Assembly: GCA_027858235.1 (NCBI GenBank)
Contig: JAQIDC010000064.1
Coordinates: 1 to 42,054 of the forward strand
Source: Patescibacteria group bacterium
GTDB lineage: Bacteria > Patescibacteriota > Patescibacteriia > Patescibacteriales > BM507
Length of the DNA stretch: 42,054 nucleotides
Direction of reading: 5' to 3'
Shown here in pieces: positions 1-6,745 of the stretch (position 1 is its first letter; each line of letters begins with the position of its first letter). The translations under genes and the position numbers were made by a program. Under the pieces are notes generated by a model that worked only from the letters and a program-made list of their open reading frames with translations, ran no database searches and had not been told where the DNA came from.

Positions 1-42
1 CAATGTTAATAATTAATCTTATATTTAGAAGGGAGGTGAAAT

Positions 43-456
43 ATGAGAAAAATCTTTTTAAAAAACCTTACAGCTTTTGCTGTGATCATGATGCTTTTGG
101 TCCCTGCTTTTGTAGTAGCGCTTCCTGCTAATGCAACAGGTCCTTTAGTGTCAAATGATTTAATGGGTAATGATGCAATTTACGACACTGTTTCAGACAC
201 CACTGGTCTAGGTAATAGAGACCCACGTGAAATCGCAGCTGCTGTAATTAGGGTTATGCTTGGATTCCTAGGTATCATCGCTGTTTTAATTATCCTGTAC
301 GCCGGATTCCTTTGGATGACTGCTGCTGGTAATGAAGACAAAATAAGTCAAGCTAAAGGTATGATGTCAGCCGGTGTTATCGGTTTAATCATTATCTTAG
401 CTGCATTCGGTATTGCTACATTTGTAATGAATGCTCTAGTAACTGCCACTGCTTAG
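43..456 (+). CDS. T4SS-type pilin-like protein 1 (VirB2/TrbC-like)
   Basis: 137 aa. An N-terminal signal peptide (about residues 1-31, ending near LPANA) precedes a short variable exported region and two hydrophobic helices (about 70-92 and 105-130). The core reads GFLGIIAVLIILYAGFLWMTAAGN followed by a charged K/Q turn and a second helix, the layout of small VirB2/TrbC-like pilins that CPR bacteria carry in tandem. The start is supported by a strong Shine-Dalgarno (GGGAGGTGA, 8 nt before ATG), much better than those of the six paralogues behind it. Probable role: inner-membrane pilin subunit of a type IV secretion or uptake machine. The function is inferred from family resemblance; no other T4SS gene is visible in the window. 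Confidence 0.8.
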   Translation: MRKIFLKNLTAFAVIMMLLVPAFVVALPANATGPLVSNDLMGNDAIYDTVSDTTGLGNRDPREIAAAVIRVMLGFLGIIAVLIILYAGFLWMTAAGNEDKISQAKGMMSAGVIGLIIILAAFGIATFVMNALVTATA

Positions 457-478
457 TGTATTAAAGCTAGTTTTAATT

Positions 479-503
479 AGTGAAAACCTCGTTGGTTTTC
501 ACT
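479..503 (+). other. Perfect hairpin between pilin genes 1 and 2
   Basis: AGTGAAAACC, loop TCGTT, GGTTTTCACT: a perfect 10-bp stem 23 nt after the stop of pilin 1. No U-tract follows, so it is not a typical intrinsic terminator. A second weaker inverted repeat (CTGTCCA / TGGATAG) follows at about 508-530. It may protect the 3' end of the first pilin mRNA or attenuate transcription into the following genes. Confidence 0.6.
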
Positions 504-593
504 ATCCTGTCCATAAATATTGTGGATAGAATAGTGAAAACAATAATTCAAGTTTTACTTGGAAATTTTTAATTATTAATAAATATACAAACT

Positions 594-1013
594 ATGTTCT
601 CTCTAAAAAATAGGGTCGCAAAATCAATTATATCCTTAATGGTTTTTTCAATGTTTATCATTCCAGCATTCCTTTTTGTTCCAGTGGTTTCAGCTGGGGA
701 CTTAACAGCTGGTGATCTCTGGGGAAACGCGGGTATCCAGACTAATGTTCAAACAGAAACAGGTCTAGGGAATAGAGACCCTCGTGAAATCGCAGCTTCT
801 GTAATTCGTGTGGCTCTTGGATTTCTAGGTATTATCGCTGTTTTAATTATCCTATATGCTGGCTTCCTGTGGATGACAGCTGCTGGTAATGATGATAAAG
901 TATCAAGTGCTAAAGATATGATGTCAGCCGGTGTTATCGGTTTAATCATTATCTTGGCTGCATTCGGTATTGCTACATTTGTAATGAATGCTCTAGTAAC
1001 TGCCACTGCTTAA
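594..1013 (+). CDS. T4SS-type pilin-like protein 2
   Basis: 139 aa, closest paralogue of the first pilin: both contain the block TGLGNRDPREIAA and end MMSAGVIGLIIILAAFGIATFVMNALVTATA-like. Signal peptide about 1-34, then two membrane helices. The last ~95 nt of the two genes differ at only one base, while the N-terminal halves are clearly diverged; this points to recent duplication or gene conversion of the 3' part. No Shine-Dalgarno is visible before this ATG. Probable pilin subunit. Confidence 0.78.
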   Translation: MFSLKNRVAKSIISLMVFSMFIIPAFLFVPVVSAGDLTAGDLWGNAGIQTNVQTETGLGNRDPREIAASVIRVALGFLGIIAVLIILYAGFLWMTAAGNDDKVSSAKDMMSAGVIGLIIILAAFGIATFVMNALVTATA

Positions 1014-1039
1014 ACTCTCAAATAAATAAAAAGAAGGCT

Positions 1040-1429
1040 ATGTCTAAAATATTTTCAATAAAACATTTACTGATAATAATCATGGCCTTCTTTTTATTCT
1101 CTGGATTTATTGCTGATTCCGCTCTCGCTTTAGATAGTGCAAAGAGAGGATTAAACACAACTGCTCAAGAAGGGTTTGATAGTCACATAACAGAGGGTAG
1201 CTCTATATCACAAACCGTCGGAAAGGTTATTGGCTATGTCCTTTCTTTCGTCGGTGTAATTTTTCTTATTTTAATAATTTATGCAGGTTTTACCTGGATG
1301 CTGGCTCGTGGGAATGAAGCTGATGTTAAAAAAGCAAAGGACTTAATGTACGATGCTATTATTGGGCTCGTTATCATCATGTCGGCATACGCAATTACTG
1401 CATTTGTGGGAAATAGTTTAGCAAATTAA
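1040..1429 (+). CDS. T4SS-type pilin-like protein 3
   Basis: 129 aa. Signal peptide about 1-30 (ends near SALA), a short exported segment, then two hydrophobic helices with the family core VLSFVGVIFLILIIYAGFTWMLARGN and KKAKDLMYDAIIGLVIIMSAYAITAFV. It uses WMLARGN instead of WMTAAGN, a subtype shared with the next gene. A weak purine stretch (AAGAAGG) lies just before ATG. Its stop is followed after one base by the next start, so the genes are co-translated. Confidence 0.78.
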   Translation: MSKIFSIKHLLIIIMAFFLFSGFIADSALALDSAKRGLNTTAQEGFDSHITEGSSISQTVGKVIGYVLSFVGVIFLILIIYAGFTWMLARGNEADVKKAKDLMYDAIIGLVIIMSAYAITAFVGNSLAN

Positions 1430-1430
1430 A

Positions 1431-1820
1431 ATGAAACTAAATATTCAAACAATTATAGCTAGTACGTTTTTCATTTTTTTTAGCATCTTCATGTGTTATA
1501 GTCCTGCTTTGGCTATTGATAAATTCAATACGAGTTTAACAGAGGCTGGTGCTGGCACTGGCCACGAGATAGTTACATCCCAACAAGCAAGTGGCCTGTT
1601 TTCAAATACGATTGGAAACGCAATTAAAATACTCCTAAGTTTTGTAGGAATTATATTTATTATTTTAATAATATACGCTGGTTATACTTGGATGTTAGCC
1701 AGAGGAAATGAAACAGAAGCCCAAAAGGCAAAAGATACTATCACAAGAGCAATTATTGGGCTTTTTATAGTCCTCGCTGCATATGCGATTACTGCCTTCG
1801 TCGGTAGATCTATTAGTTAA
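1431..1820 (+). CDS. T4SS-type pilin-like protein 4
   Basis: 129 aa. Signal peptide about 1-29 (ends near SPALA), then two membrane helices with LLSFVGIIFIILIIYAGYTWMLARGN. Same WMLARGN subtype as the preceding gene, so the pair probably arose by duplication. The ATG follows the upstream stop after a single base, with no ribosome binding site of its own, implying translational coupling. Confidence 0.77.
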   Translation: MKLNIQTIIASTFFIFFSIFMCYSPALAIDKFNTSLTEAGAGTGHEIVTSQQASGLFSNTIGNAIKILLSFVGIIFIILIIYAGYTWMLARGNETEAQKAKDTITRAIIGLFIVLAAYAITAFVGRSIS

Positions 1821-1824
1821 ACTT

Positions 1825-2292
1825 ATGAAAAAATATTTTACAAAATTATTTATTTTATTAATTGCGAGCTTTGTGTTAATGAGCACTCCTGTTTTTGCAC
1901 AAAATCTTCAGGATGCTTTTGTAGCACCGCAAAGCGATGAACCATCTACTAGCCCTCAATATGGAGGAGTATTGGAAACCGTTGCGTCTGGTGCAGGATA
2001 TGATTCTACAAATACTTTTGACTCAATGATCGGGAAAATTATCATGGCAGCACTCTCTTTGTTGGGAATTATATTTTTAATATTGTTAATTTACGCTGGA
2101 TATCTCTGGATGACTGCTGCTGGGAATGAACAGCAAGTCACAAAAGCACAATCGATGATAACCACCGCCATAATTGGCCTCGTTATTGTTCTGTCTGCTT
2201 ATTCTATATCATTCTTCGTTCTAAGCTCTCTTCAAGAAGGAGCTCTTCAAGAAACAACCACACTCAATAAAATTACAGAATCTATAAGTTAA
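1825..2292 (+). CDS. T4SS-type pilin-like protein 5
   Basis: 155 aa from the ATG at 1825. A longer in-frame reading from 1783 is rejected because it would overlap the previous gene and bury the signal peptide (MKKYFTKLFILLIASF, ending near PVFA). Two membrane helices follow (LLGIIFLILLIYAGYLWMTAAGN; TTAIIGLVIVLSAYSISFFVL), then an extra polar C-terminal tail of about 20 residues that the other copies lack. The start lies 4 nt after the upstream stop. Confidence 0.77.
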   Translation: MKKYFTKLFILLIASFVLMSTPVFAQNLQDAFVAPQSDEPSTSPQYGGVLETVASGAGYDSTNTFDSMIGKIIMAALSLLGIIFLILLIYAGYLWMTAAGNEQQVTKAQSMITTAIIGLVIVLSAYSISFFVLSSLQEGALQETTTLNKITESIS

Positions 2293-2298
2293 ATAAAT

Positions 2299-2679
2299 AT
2301 GACAAAAATTCTAAAACACATCTTCGTCGCTATATTCCTAATAGGCGTTCTCACTCTTCCTTATTTTGTATTTGCAAATCCCATGGAAGGATTAACAAGC
2401 GTCGCTACTCAAGGTGGTTATTCTGAAACAGTTTCAGATACAACATTCGCTTCAACCCTAGGAACTTTGATAGGTGTGTTTTTGGGATTTCTTGGAATAA
2501 TTTTTATAGTTCTAATGATTTGGTCAGGATATAATTGGATGACAGCTGGAGGGAATGAAGAGAAATTAACTAAAGCAAAATCAACAATCTATAGATCTAT
2601 AATAGGTTTAATAATTATTATTTCATCATATGCAATTTGGTTTTTCATTTTTGAAAGAGTAGTTAAAACGGTAGAATAA
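2299..2679 (+). CDS. T4SS-type pilin-like protein 6
   Basis: 126 aa. Signal peptide about 1-27 (ends near FVFA), short exported region with the SETVSDTT motif also seen in copies 1 and 7, then two helices with FLGIIFIVLMIWSGYNWMTAGGN and IYRSIIGLIIIISSYAIWFF. The W[AS]GYNWMTAGGN variant pairs it with copy 7. The ATG follows the previous stop after 6 nt. Confidence 0.77.
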   Translation: MTKILKHIFVAIFLIGVLTLPYFVFANPMEGLTSVATQGGYSETVSDTTFASTLGTLIGVFLGFLGIIFIVLMIWSGYNWMTAGGNEEKLTKAKSTIYRSIIGLIIIISSYAIWFFIFERVVKTVE

Positions 2680-2684
2680 AACAT

Positions 2685-3071
2685 ATGCAAGAACTTCTTA
2701 AAATAAAAAAAATATTTCTTTTTCTCTTTTCTTTTAGTGCTTTGAGTTTCTATAAGATTTCTTTTGCAATGGAAGCTCAAACTCAAGCATTTGTTGGCTC
2801 GACTGGACTCACTACTGATGTTTCAGATACAACAGCAACCGACATAATAGCATCAATAATAAAAGTATTTCTTGGCTTTCTAGGAATTATATTTATAATT
2901 CTTATTATATGGGCAGGTTATAATTGGATGACTGCTGGAGGAAACGAAGAAAAGGTTACAAAAGCAAGAACAACAATATTCAGAGCTATGATTGGGCTGA
3001 TTATTATTGTTTCGTCATATGCTATCACCTATTTTGTTTTTGGAGCACTAAACAGTTCGACTGGACCATAA
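2685..3071 (+). CDS. T4SS-type pilin-like protein 7, last gene of the operon
   Basis: 128 aa. Signal-like N-terminus (about 1-28), DVSDTTATD exported segment, then FLGIIFIILIIWAGYNWMTAGGN and a second helix ending ITYFVFGAL. Closest to copy 6. A strong intrinsic terminator begins 20 nt after the stop, so this closes the seven-gene operon. Confidence 0.77.
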   Translation: MQELLKIKKIFLFLFSFSALSFYKISFAMEAQTQAFVGSTGLTTDVSDTTATDIIASIIKVFLGFLGIIFIILIIWAGYNWMTAGGNEEKVTKARTTIFRAMIGLIIIVSSYAITYFVFGALNSSTGP

Positions 3072-3091
3072 ATATTTTAAAACTATATAAC

Positions 3092-3119
3092 AAAAAAGCA
3101 TCAAATCGATGCTTTTTTT
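3092..3119 (+). terminator. Intrinsic terminator of the pilin operon
   Basis: AAAAAAGCATC, loop AAATC, GATGCTTTTTTT: perfect stem with a seven-T run. Because both arms carry A/T tracts it may also serve the convergent gene ending at 3134. Confidence 0.85.
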
Positions 3120-3133
3120 ATATGTAGGATTGT

Positions 3134-3430
3134 TTATTTAGTAAACTCTTTTAAAATTTCTTCAAAGTCTTTCAGGTCATCAAGAGTTAAATCTAGTTTC
3201 ACCATATTTTTTCTCAAACTATTCATTTCGAGCCTTATCGTTGTGGAATTAATTCTGTGATATTTCTTTTTTTTGTCTATATATTTTTCTACTAAATCAA
3301 AAAGTAAATCCTTGTTTTTTTGATCGAGGTTTTTATATTTTGATTTATAGCGAAGCAAATCATTAAAATTTCTTTTTATAAGATAGCTTGGGGTATGTTC
3401 TATGTTGTCAAAAAATTTATCTAGGTTCAT
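3134..3430 (-). CDS. Hypothetical 98-aa protein downstream of trpS
   Basis: 98 aa, rich in Lys, Asp and Leu, predicted fully helical and soluble, with no recognised motif. It starts one base after the trpS stop, so it is the second gene of a trpS operon and ends against the pilin-operon terminator. No function can be assigned. Confidence 0.6.
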   Translation of the reverse strand: MNLDKFFDNIEHTPSYLIKRNFNDLLRYKSKYKNLDQKNKDLLFDLVEKYIDKKKKYHRINSTTIRLEMNSLRKNMVKLDLTLDDLKDFEEILKEFTK

Positions 3431-3431
3431 A

Positions 3432-4406
3432 TTATTTTATTCCCATTATTTTTTTAACTTTTAAATATGTTTCCTGGGCTATTGGTTTTATCTTCTTGGC
3501 TCCTGCATCTAGAATATTTCTTACTCCCCCGTCGCTGATATTATTATATTTTTCCTGAAAATCAATCAAAAAGTTTTTCACAATTTCAGCTAAATCTTTC
3601 TTAAAATCACCATAACCCCTTCCTTCATATTTTTTAACTATATCTTCAATTTTCTCATCCGTAAGTAAATGATATATATTTAAGAGATTAGATATTCCTG
3701 GTTTATTTTCTTTGTCATATTTTACAACTGCCTCTGTGTCAGTAACTGCTTTCATAATTTTCTTAACTGCTTTTTCTGGGTCGTCAGTTAGAGCAATATA
3801 ATTTAGCTCGGAGCTAGCGCTTTTGCTCATTTTACTAGATGGGTCGTCTAAGCCCATTATACGAGCCCCTTCTTTGCGAATGCTAACATCAGGAACAACA
3901 AATGTTTTTCCAAATTGGTGATTAAATCTTTTCGCTAAATTACGAGCAAGTTCTACGTGCTGTTTCTGATCTTCACCAACAGGAACAACGTCTGTATTAT
4001 ATAAAAGAATATCAGAAGCCATAAGAACAGGATAATCAAAAAGGCCCACTCCTATGTTCTCACTCTCACCCCCCTTGTCTTTAAATTGGGTCATTTTATT
4101 CAAATCAGACATCCTAGCAACTGTATTTAGAATCCAAGCTACTTCAGCATGCTCTGAAATATCTGATTGTTGGAAAATAACTGACTTTTTTGGATCAATT
4201 CCAAATGCTAAATATATTTTTGCTATTTCAATTATCTTTTTTCTAAGTTCGTCTGGCTTTTGTTTTACGGTAATGGCATGCAAATCAACAACACAAAAAA
4301 TGCTCTCATATTCATCCTGCATTTCAACCCATTGTTTTATTGCTCCGAGATAATTGCCTAAATGTAGCTCACCACTTGGTTGTACTCCCGAAAATATTCT
4401 TTTCAT
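3432..4406 (-). CDS. trpS: Tryptophanyl-tRNA synthetase
   Basis: 324 aa, full length for a bacterial TrpRS. Class I signatures are intact: the HIGH-type motif is HLGN (residues 15-18, in FSGVQPSGELHLGNYLGAI) and the KMSKS loop is at 192-196. Also visible are the family blocks SDILLYNTDVVPVGEDQKQH and the C-terminal YLKVKKIMGI. It charges tRNA-Trp in the cytoplasm. The ATG directly follows a two-hairpin RNA-like element shared with the pseudouridine synthase gene. A promoter (TTGTTT, 16 nt, TATAAT) lies upstream, giving a leader of about 75 nt. Confidence 0.95.
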   Translation of the reverse strand: MKRIFSGVQPSGELHLGNYLGAIKQWVEMQDEYESIFCVVDLHAITVKQKPDELRKKIIEIAKIYLAFGIDPKKSVIFQQSDISEHAEVAWILNTVARMSDLNKMTQFKDKGGESENIGVGLFDYPVLMASDILLYNTDVVPVGEDQKQHVELARNLAKRFNHQFGKTFVVPDVSIRKEGARIMGLDDPSSKMSKSASSELNYIALTDDPEKAVKKIMKAVTDTEAVVKYDKENKPGISNLLNIYHLLTDEKIEDIVKKYEGRGYGDFKKDLAEIVKNFLIDFQEKYNNISDGGVRNILDAGAKKIKPIAQETYLKVKKIMGIK

Positions 4407-4458
4407 ACTGACGTGTGAGTCAGTACCCGGCCTTAAATCAAAGATTTCAAGACGGGTA
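4407..4458 (-). promoter_or_regulatory. Two-hairpin leader element abutting the trpS start codon
   Basis: In mRNA sense, TACCCG (complement of 4453-4458) pairs with CGGGTA (4424-4429) and encloses a hairpin CTTG-AAATC, loop TTT, GATTT-AAG. A second hairpin ACTGAC, loop TCACAC, GTCAGT (4407-4424) touches the ATG. The same layout occurs before the gene starting at 10330, with three base pairs changed on both sides. An AAGG lies 24 nt from the ATG; if the second hairpin is looped out the spacing becomes 6 nt. Confidence 0.65.
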
Positions 4459-4488
4459 ACTAATATTAATAATTAATTTAATACTTTA

Positions 4489-4516
4489 ATTATAGCAGGC
4501 TTGCCTCAAAAAACAA
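4489..4516 (-). promoter_or_regulatory. Promoter of trpS
   Basis: On the minus strand TTGTTT (4511-4516), a 16-nt spacer, and a perfect TATAAT (4489-4494). The predicted start of transcription near 4482 places the whole two-hairpin element inside the 5' UTR. Confidence 0.55.
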
Positions 4517-4537
4517 GAAAGCACTACTAAGCGAATC

Positions 4538-4573
4538 TAGACCTCGGAGGTCCTTAAAGACCTCCGAGGTCTA
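4538..4573. repeat. Double palindrome (CPR-type intergenic repeat)
   Basis: TAGACCTCGGAGGTC, loop CTTAAA, GACCTCCGAGGTCTA: perfect 15-bp stem. Each arm is itself a near-perfect palindrome (GACCTC G GAGGTC). There is no U-tract. It lies between the trpS promoter and the terminator of the GGDEF gene. Confidence 0.7.
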
Positions 4574-4583
4574 ACGTTGTTAC

Positions 4584-4625
4584 AAAGAAAAAACGCGTAT
4601 TCAATTTTATTATTGAATACGCGTT
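4584..4625 (-). terminator. Intrinsic terminator of the GGDEF gene
   Basis: Perfect 14-bp stem AACGCGTATTCAAT / ATTGAATACGCGTT (4592-4605 with 4612-4625), 6-nt loop, followed on the minus strand by TTTTTTCTTTG. Confidence 0.85.
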
Positions 4626-4632
4626 ATAAATT

Positions 4633-5211
4633 TTATCTGTGCCGACGATCTTTTAACTTTTTTTCTGCGTATAGATTGTCGTCAGCAGACTTGAACATTC
4701 CGGAAAACCCATGGTTTTCATTTTCACCATAAACACTAATACCAACGCTTACACCAAAATTGTATTCGCTTGGAATCATGTGTTTTTTGGCTACTTTTTC
4801 AACATTTTCTTTTATTCTTTTCGAAAGTATTTTCAGTCCTTCTTCATTCTCACCTAGAGCGAGAAGAACAAATTCATCGCCGCCAATTCTAGCGACATAA
4901 TCTGTTTCACGACAACATTCCTGAAGCTTCTTAGCAACGTCCTTTAGGACCTCGTCGCCAACCTGATGCCCCATTGTGTCATTGACCATCTTAAACTTAT
5001 CTAGGTCGATCGCGAGGCAGGCAAATGAAACTTTCCTCCTCATTGCTAGCTCAACACATCTCTTTGCTTGTGTTTCGAGAAATCTCCTGTCTGGAATTCC
5101 GGTTAATGGGTCAATTCCCATTTCCCTTTTCATGTGACTTATTCTTTTATGAAGAACATAAATATATCCCAATGACCCCATTAAACAAACCGACAATATT
5201 AGATTCAACAT
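4633..5211 (-). CDS. Membrane-anchored diguanylate cyclase (GGDEF domain)
   Basis: 192 aa. One N-terminal transmembrane helix (about 2-21), then a single GGDEF domain opening with DPLTGIPDRR (34-43), with DLDKFKMVND in the substrate pocket and an intact GGDEF active site (110-114). RETD at 101-104 lies exactly five residues before GGDEF, the position of the classical RxxD product-inhibition site. It is therefore predicted to make c-di-GMP from two GTP at the inner membrane and to be feedback-inhibited. No sensor domain is fused. It is a single-gene unit with its own terminator. Confidence 0.88.
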   Translation of the reverse strand: MLNLILSVCLMGSLGYIYVLHKRISHMKREMGIDPLTGIPDRRFLETQAKRCVELAMRRKVSFACLAIDLDKFKMVNDTMGHQVGDEVLKDVAKKLQECCRETDYVARIGGDEFVLLALGENEEGLKILSKRIKENVEKVAKKHMIPSEYNFGVSVGISVYGENENHGFSGMFKSADDNLYAEKKLKDRRHR

Positions 5212-5269
5212 CTCGAACTCCTTTTCATTTGAAGTTTTAAAAGTTATATTCGAAAGATTTGCTATTTTT

Positions 5270-5278
5270 TGCTATAAT
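5270..5278 (+). promoter_or_regulatory. Extended -10 promoter upstream of lgt
   Basis: TGC followed by TATAAT (5273-5278) forms an extended -10 box about 65 nt before the lgt start. No good -35 hexamer is seen. Confidence 0.45.
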
Positions 5279-5343
5279 TATTTTATCGCCGAAATTTCAA
5301 GGTACTGATTCTAACAATAGCATAATTTCTTAATTTTGTCAAG

Positions 5344-6165
5344 ATGTCTAGTTTAAACTTTTTACATTATTTCACTCCAAACCCGGTGTTACTCAGTCTG
5401 GGACCATTTACTATTTACTGGTATGGGGTTTTTATTGTCATTGGTATGATGCTTGGGATAGTTTTGACACTAAAATTAGCTAAATTATATAAAATTGACG
5501 AGAACAAGATAATTGATCTATCTTTCTGGCTTATTATTTTCTCTATCATTGGTGCTCGTATTTATCACGTTCTTCTTGAACTTCCCTATTATCTAGACAA
5601 TCCTTTGCAAATATTTATGCTTTGGAATGGAGGCATTGCAATTCATGGTGCTATTTTTGCTGGACTTCTTACAATTTGGTTTTATTCTAAAAAACACTCA
5701 CTCTCGCTCCTAAAAATTACTTCTATCATCGTCCCTAGCCTTGCACTGGCCCAGACAATTGGTCGTTGGGGAAATTATTTCAATCAAGAACTCTTTGGTA
5801 GGCCAACAAATCTCCCCTGGGGCATCCCTATCAACCCCTTTCGTCTTCCTCCTGACTATCTTGGTGTTACCTACTTTCACCCAACGTTTTTATACGAGAG
5901 CATCGGGAATCTGCTTATTTTCTTAATATTGATTTATCTAAATTATCTAATCTTGAAATTTAAGAAAATTAAGTTAGAAGTATTAACTTTTGTGTACCTA
6001 CTTCTCTATTCACTATTAAGATTTACGACCGAATTTATTCGTATAGACAAAACACCCGAGATGTTTGGACTTAGACTTCCTCAGATAGTAAGTATCTTAA
6101 TTGTTATTATTTCTCTATATTTTCTCTATAAATTTAGACAAAAAAATACACTTGAAAAAAACTAA
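5344..6165 (+). CDS. lgt: Prolipoprotein diacylglyceryl transferase
   Basis: 273 aa, normal Lgt length, about seven transmembrane helices. The Lgt signature GRWGNYFNQELFG is at 140-152 and the conserved His-Gly pair at 101-102 (GIAIHGAIFAGL). It transfers diacylglycerol from phosphatidylglycerol to the lipobox cysteine of prolipoproteins in the inner membrane, so this organism makes bacterial lipoproteins. No clear Shine-Dalgarno precedes the ATG. Confidence 0.93.
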   Translation: MSSLNFLHYFTPNPVLLSLGPFTIYWYGVFIVIGMMLGIVLTLKLAKLYKIDENKIIDLSFWLIIFSIIGARIYHVLLELPYYLDNPLQIFMLWNGGIAIHGAIFAGLLTIWFYSKKHSLSLLKITSIIVPSLALAQTIGRWGNYFNQELFGRPTNLPWGIPINPFRLPPDYLGVTYFHPTFLYESIGNLLIFLILIYLNYLILKFKKIKLEVLTFVYLLLYSLLRFTTEFIRIDKTPEMFGLRLPQIVSILIVIISLYFLYKFRQKNTLEKN

Positions 6166-6239
6166 GCTTTGTGTTAATATATTTTCATCGCTCTCACATT
6201 TACGTGAATTTTAGAAATTAATGTTTACCAAAAAGCTAT

Positions 6240-6506
6240 ATGGCTAACACAAAATCAGCAAACAAAGAAATTAGAAAGAACGCTACAAATGAAGCGTATA
6301 ACAAAAAAATAAAAGATACTGCAAAGAGCCTAATAAAAAGAAGCAAAAAGGCTATTGAAGCAAATGACCCTAAGGCTGGAGAATTAGTTCAATCAGCATT
6401 AAAGAGTCTTGATAAGGCAGCACAGAAAGGAGTAATCAAAAAAAACACCAAAGACAGAAAGAAATCAAGATTACATCAAGCCCTAAACGAATCAACTACA
6501 AAATAA
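6240..6506 (+). CDS. rpsT: 30S ribosomal protein S20
   Basis: 88 aa, very Lys-rich. It follows the S20 pattern: MANTKSANKEIRKN at the N-terminus, then KSLDKAAQKGVIKKNTKDRKKSRL near the C-terminus. Binds 16S rRNA during 30S assembly. Intrinsic terminator directly after the stop. Confidence 0.93.
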   Translation: MANTKSANKEIRKNATNEAYNKKIKDTAKSLIKRSKKAIEANDPKAGELVQSALKSLDKAAQKGVIKKNTKDRKKSRLHQALNESTTK

Positions 6507-6528
6507 AAAAGAGCATTTGCTCTTTTTT
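6505..6528 (+). terminator. Intrinsic terminator of rpsT
   Basis: AAAAAAGAGC, loop ATTT, GCTCTTTTTT, overlapping the rpsT stop codon. Confidence 0.85.
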
Positions 6529-6549
6529 ACATTACCAAAGTAGGAATAA

Positions 6550-6744
6550 TTGAATATCATAACTGAAGAAATTGGCAAATGTCCACATTGTCCTGGCAAA
6601 AAACTTCTTGATAGAATGACCTACGAGGAAAATTCATATGTGCCATCCCAATGGTTCATGGGGTTTAGATGCAATACTCGAATGGTTACAAAAACTAAAA
6701 AAATAATCTACTGCAGTAAATTCCATACGGGGTTAACAGAATAG
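6550..6744 (+). CDS. Small zinc-ribbon-like hypothetical protein (TTG start)
   Basis: 64 aa starting at TTG, chosen because TAGGA lies 5 nt upstream and no in-frame ATG fits. It has CPHC (residues 11-14) plus Cys41 and Cys54, a spacing compatible with a small metal-binding fold, but this is only suggestive. It stands behind the rpsT terminator and converges on the exonuclease gene. Its terminator (6753-6782) lies inside the 3' end of that gene. Confidence 0.5.
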   Translation: MNIITEEIGKCPHCPGKKLLDRMTYEENSYVPSQWFMGFRCNTRMVTKTKKIIYCSKFHTGLTE

Positions 6745-6745
6745 A

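Noticed and set aside
1783-1824. Longer start for pilin gene 5
   Set aside because: It would overlap the previous pilin gene and put 14 residues in front of a clear signal peptide.
4407-4458. The leader element as an N-terminal coding extension of trpS and the pseudouridine synthase
   Set aside because: Both elements are open in frame and give similar peptides, but the paired substitutions keep base pairing while changing residues (Asp to Cys, Val to Ala), and both proteins already begin normally at the internal ATG.
4407-4494. T-box riboswitch upstream of trpS
   Set aside because: The leader is only about 75 nt, has no specifier loop or antiterminator bulge, and the same element also precedes a pseudouridine synthase gene.
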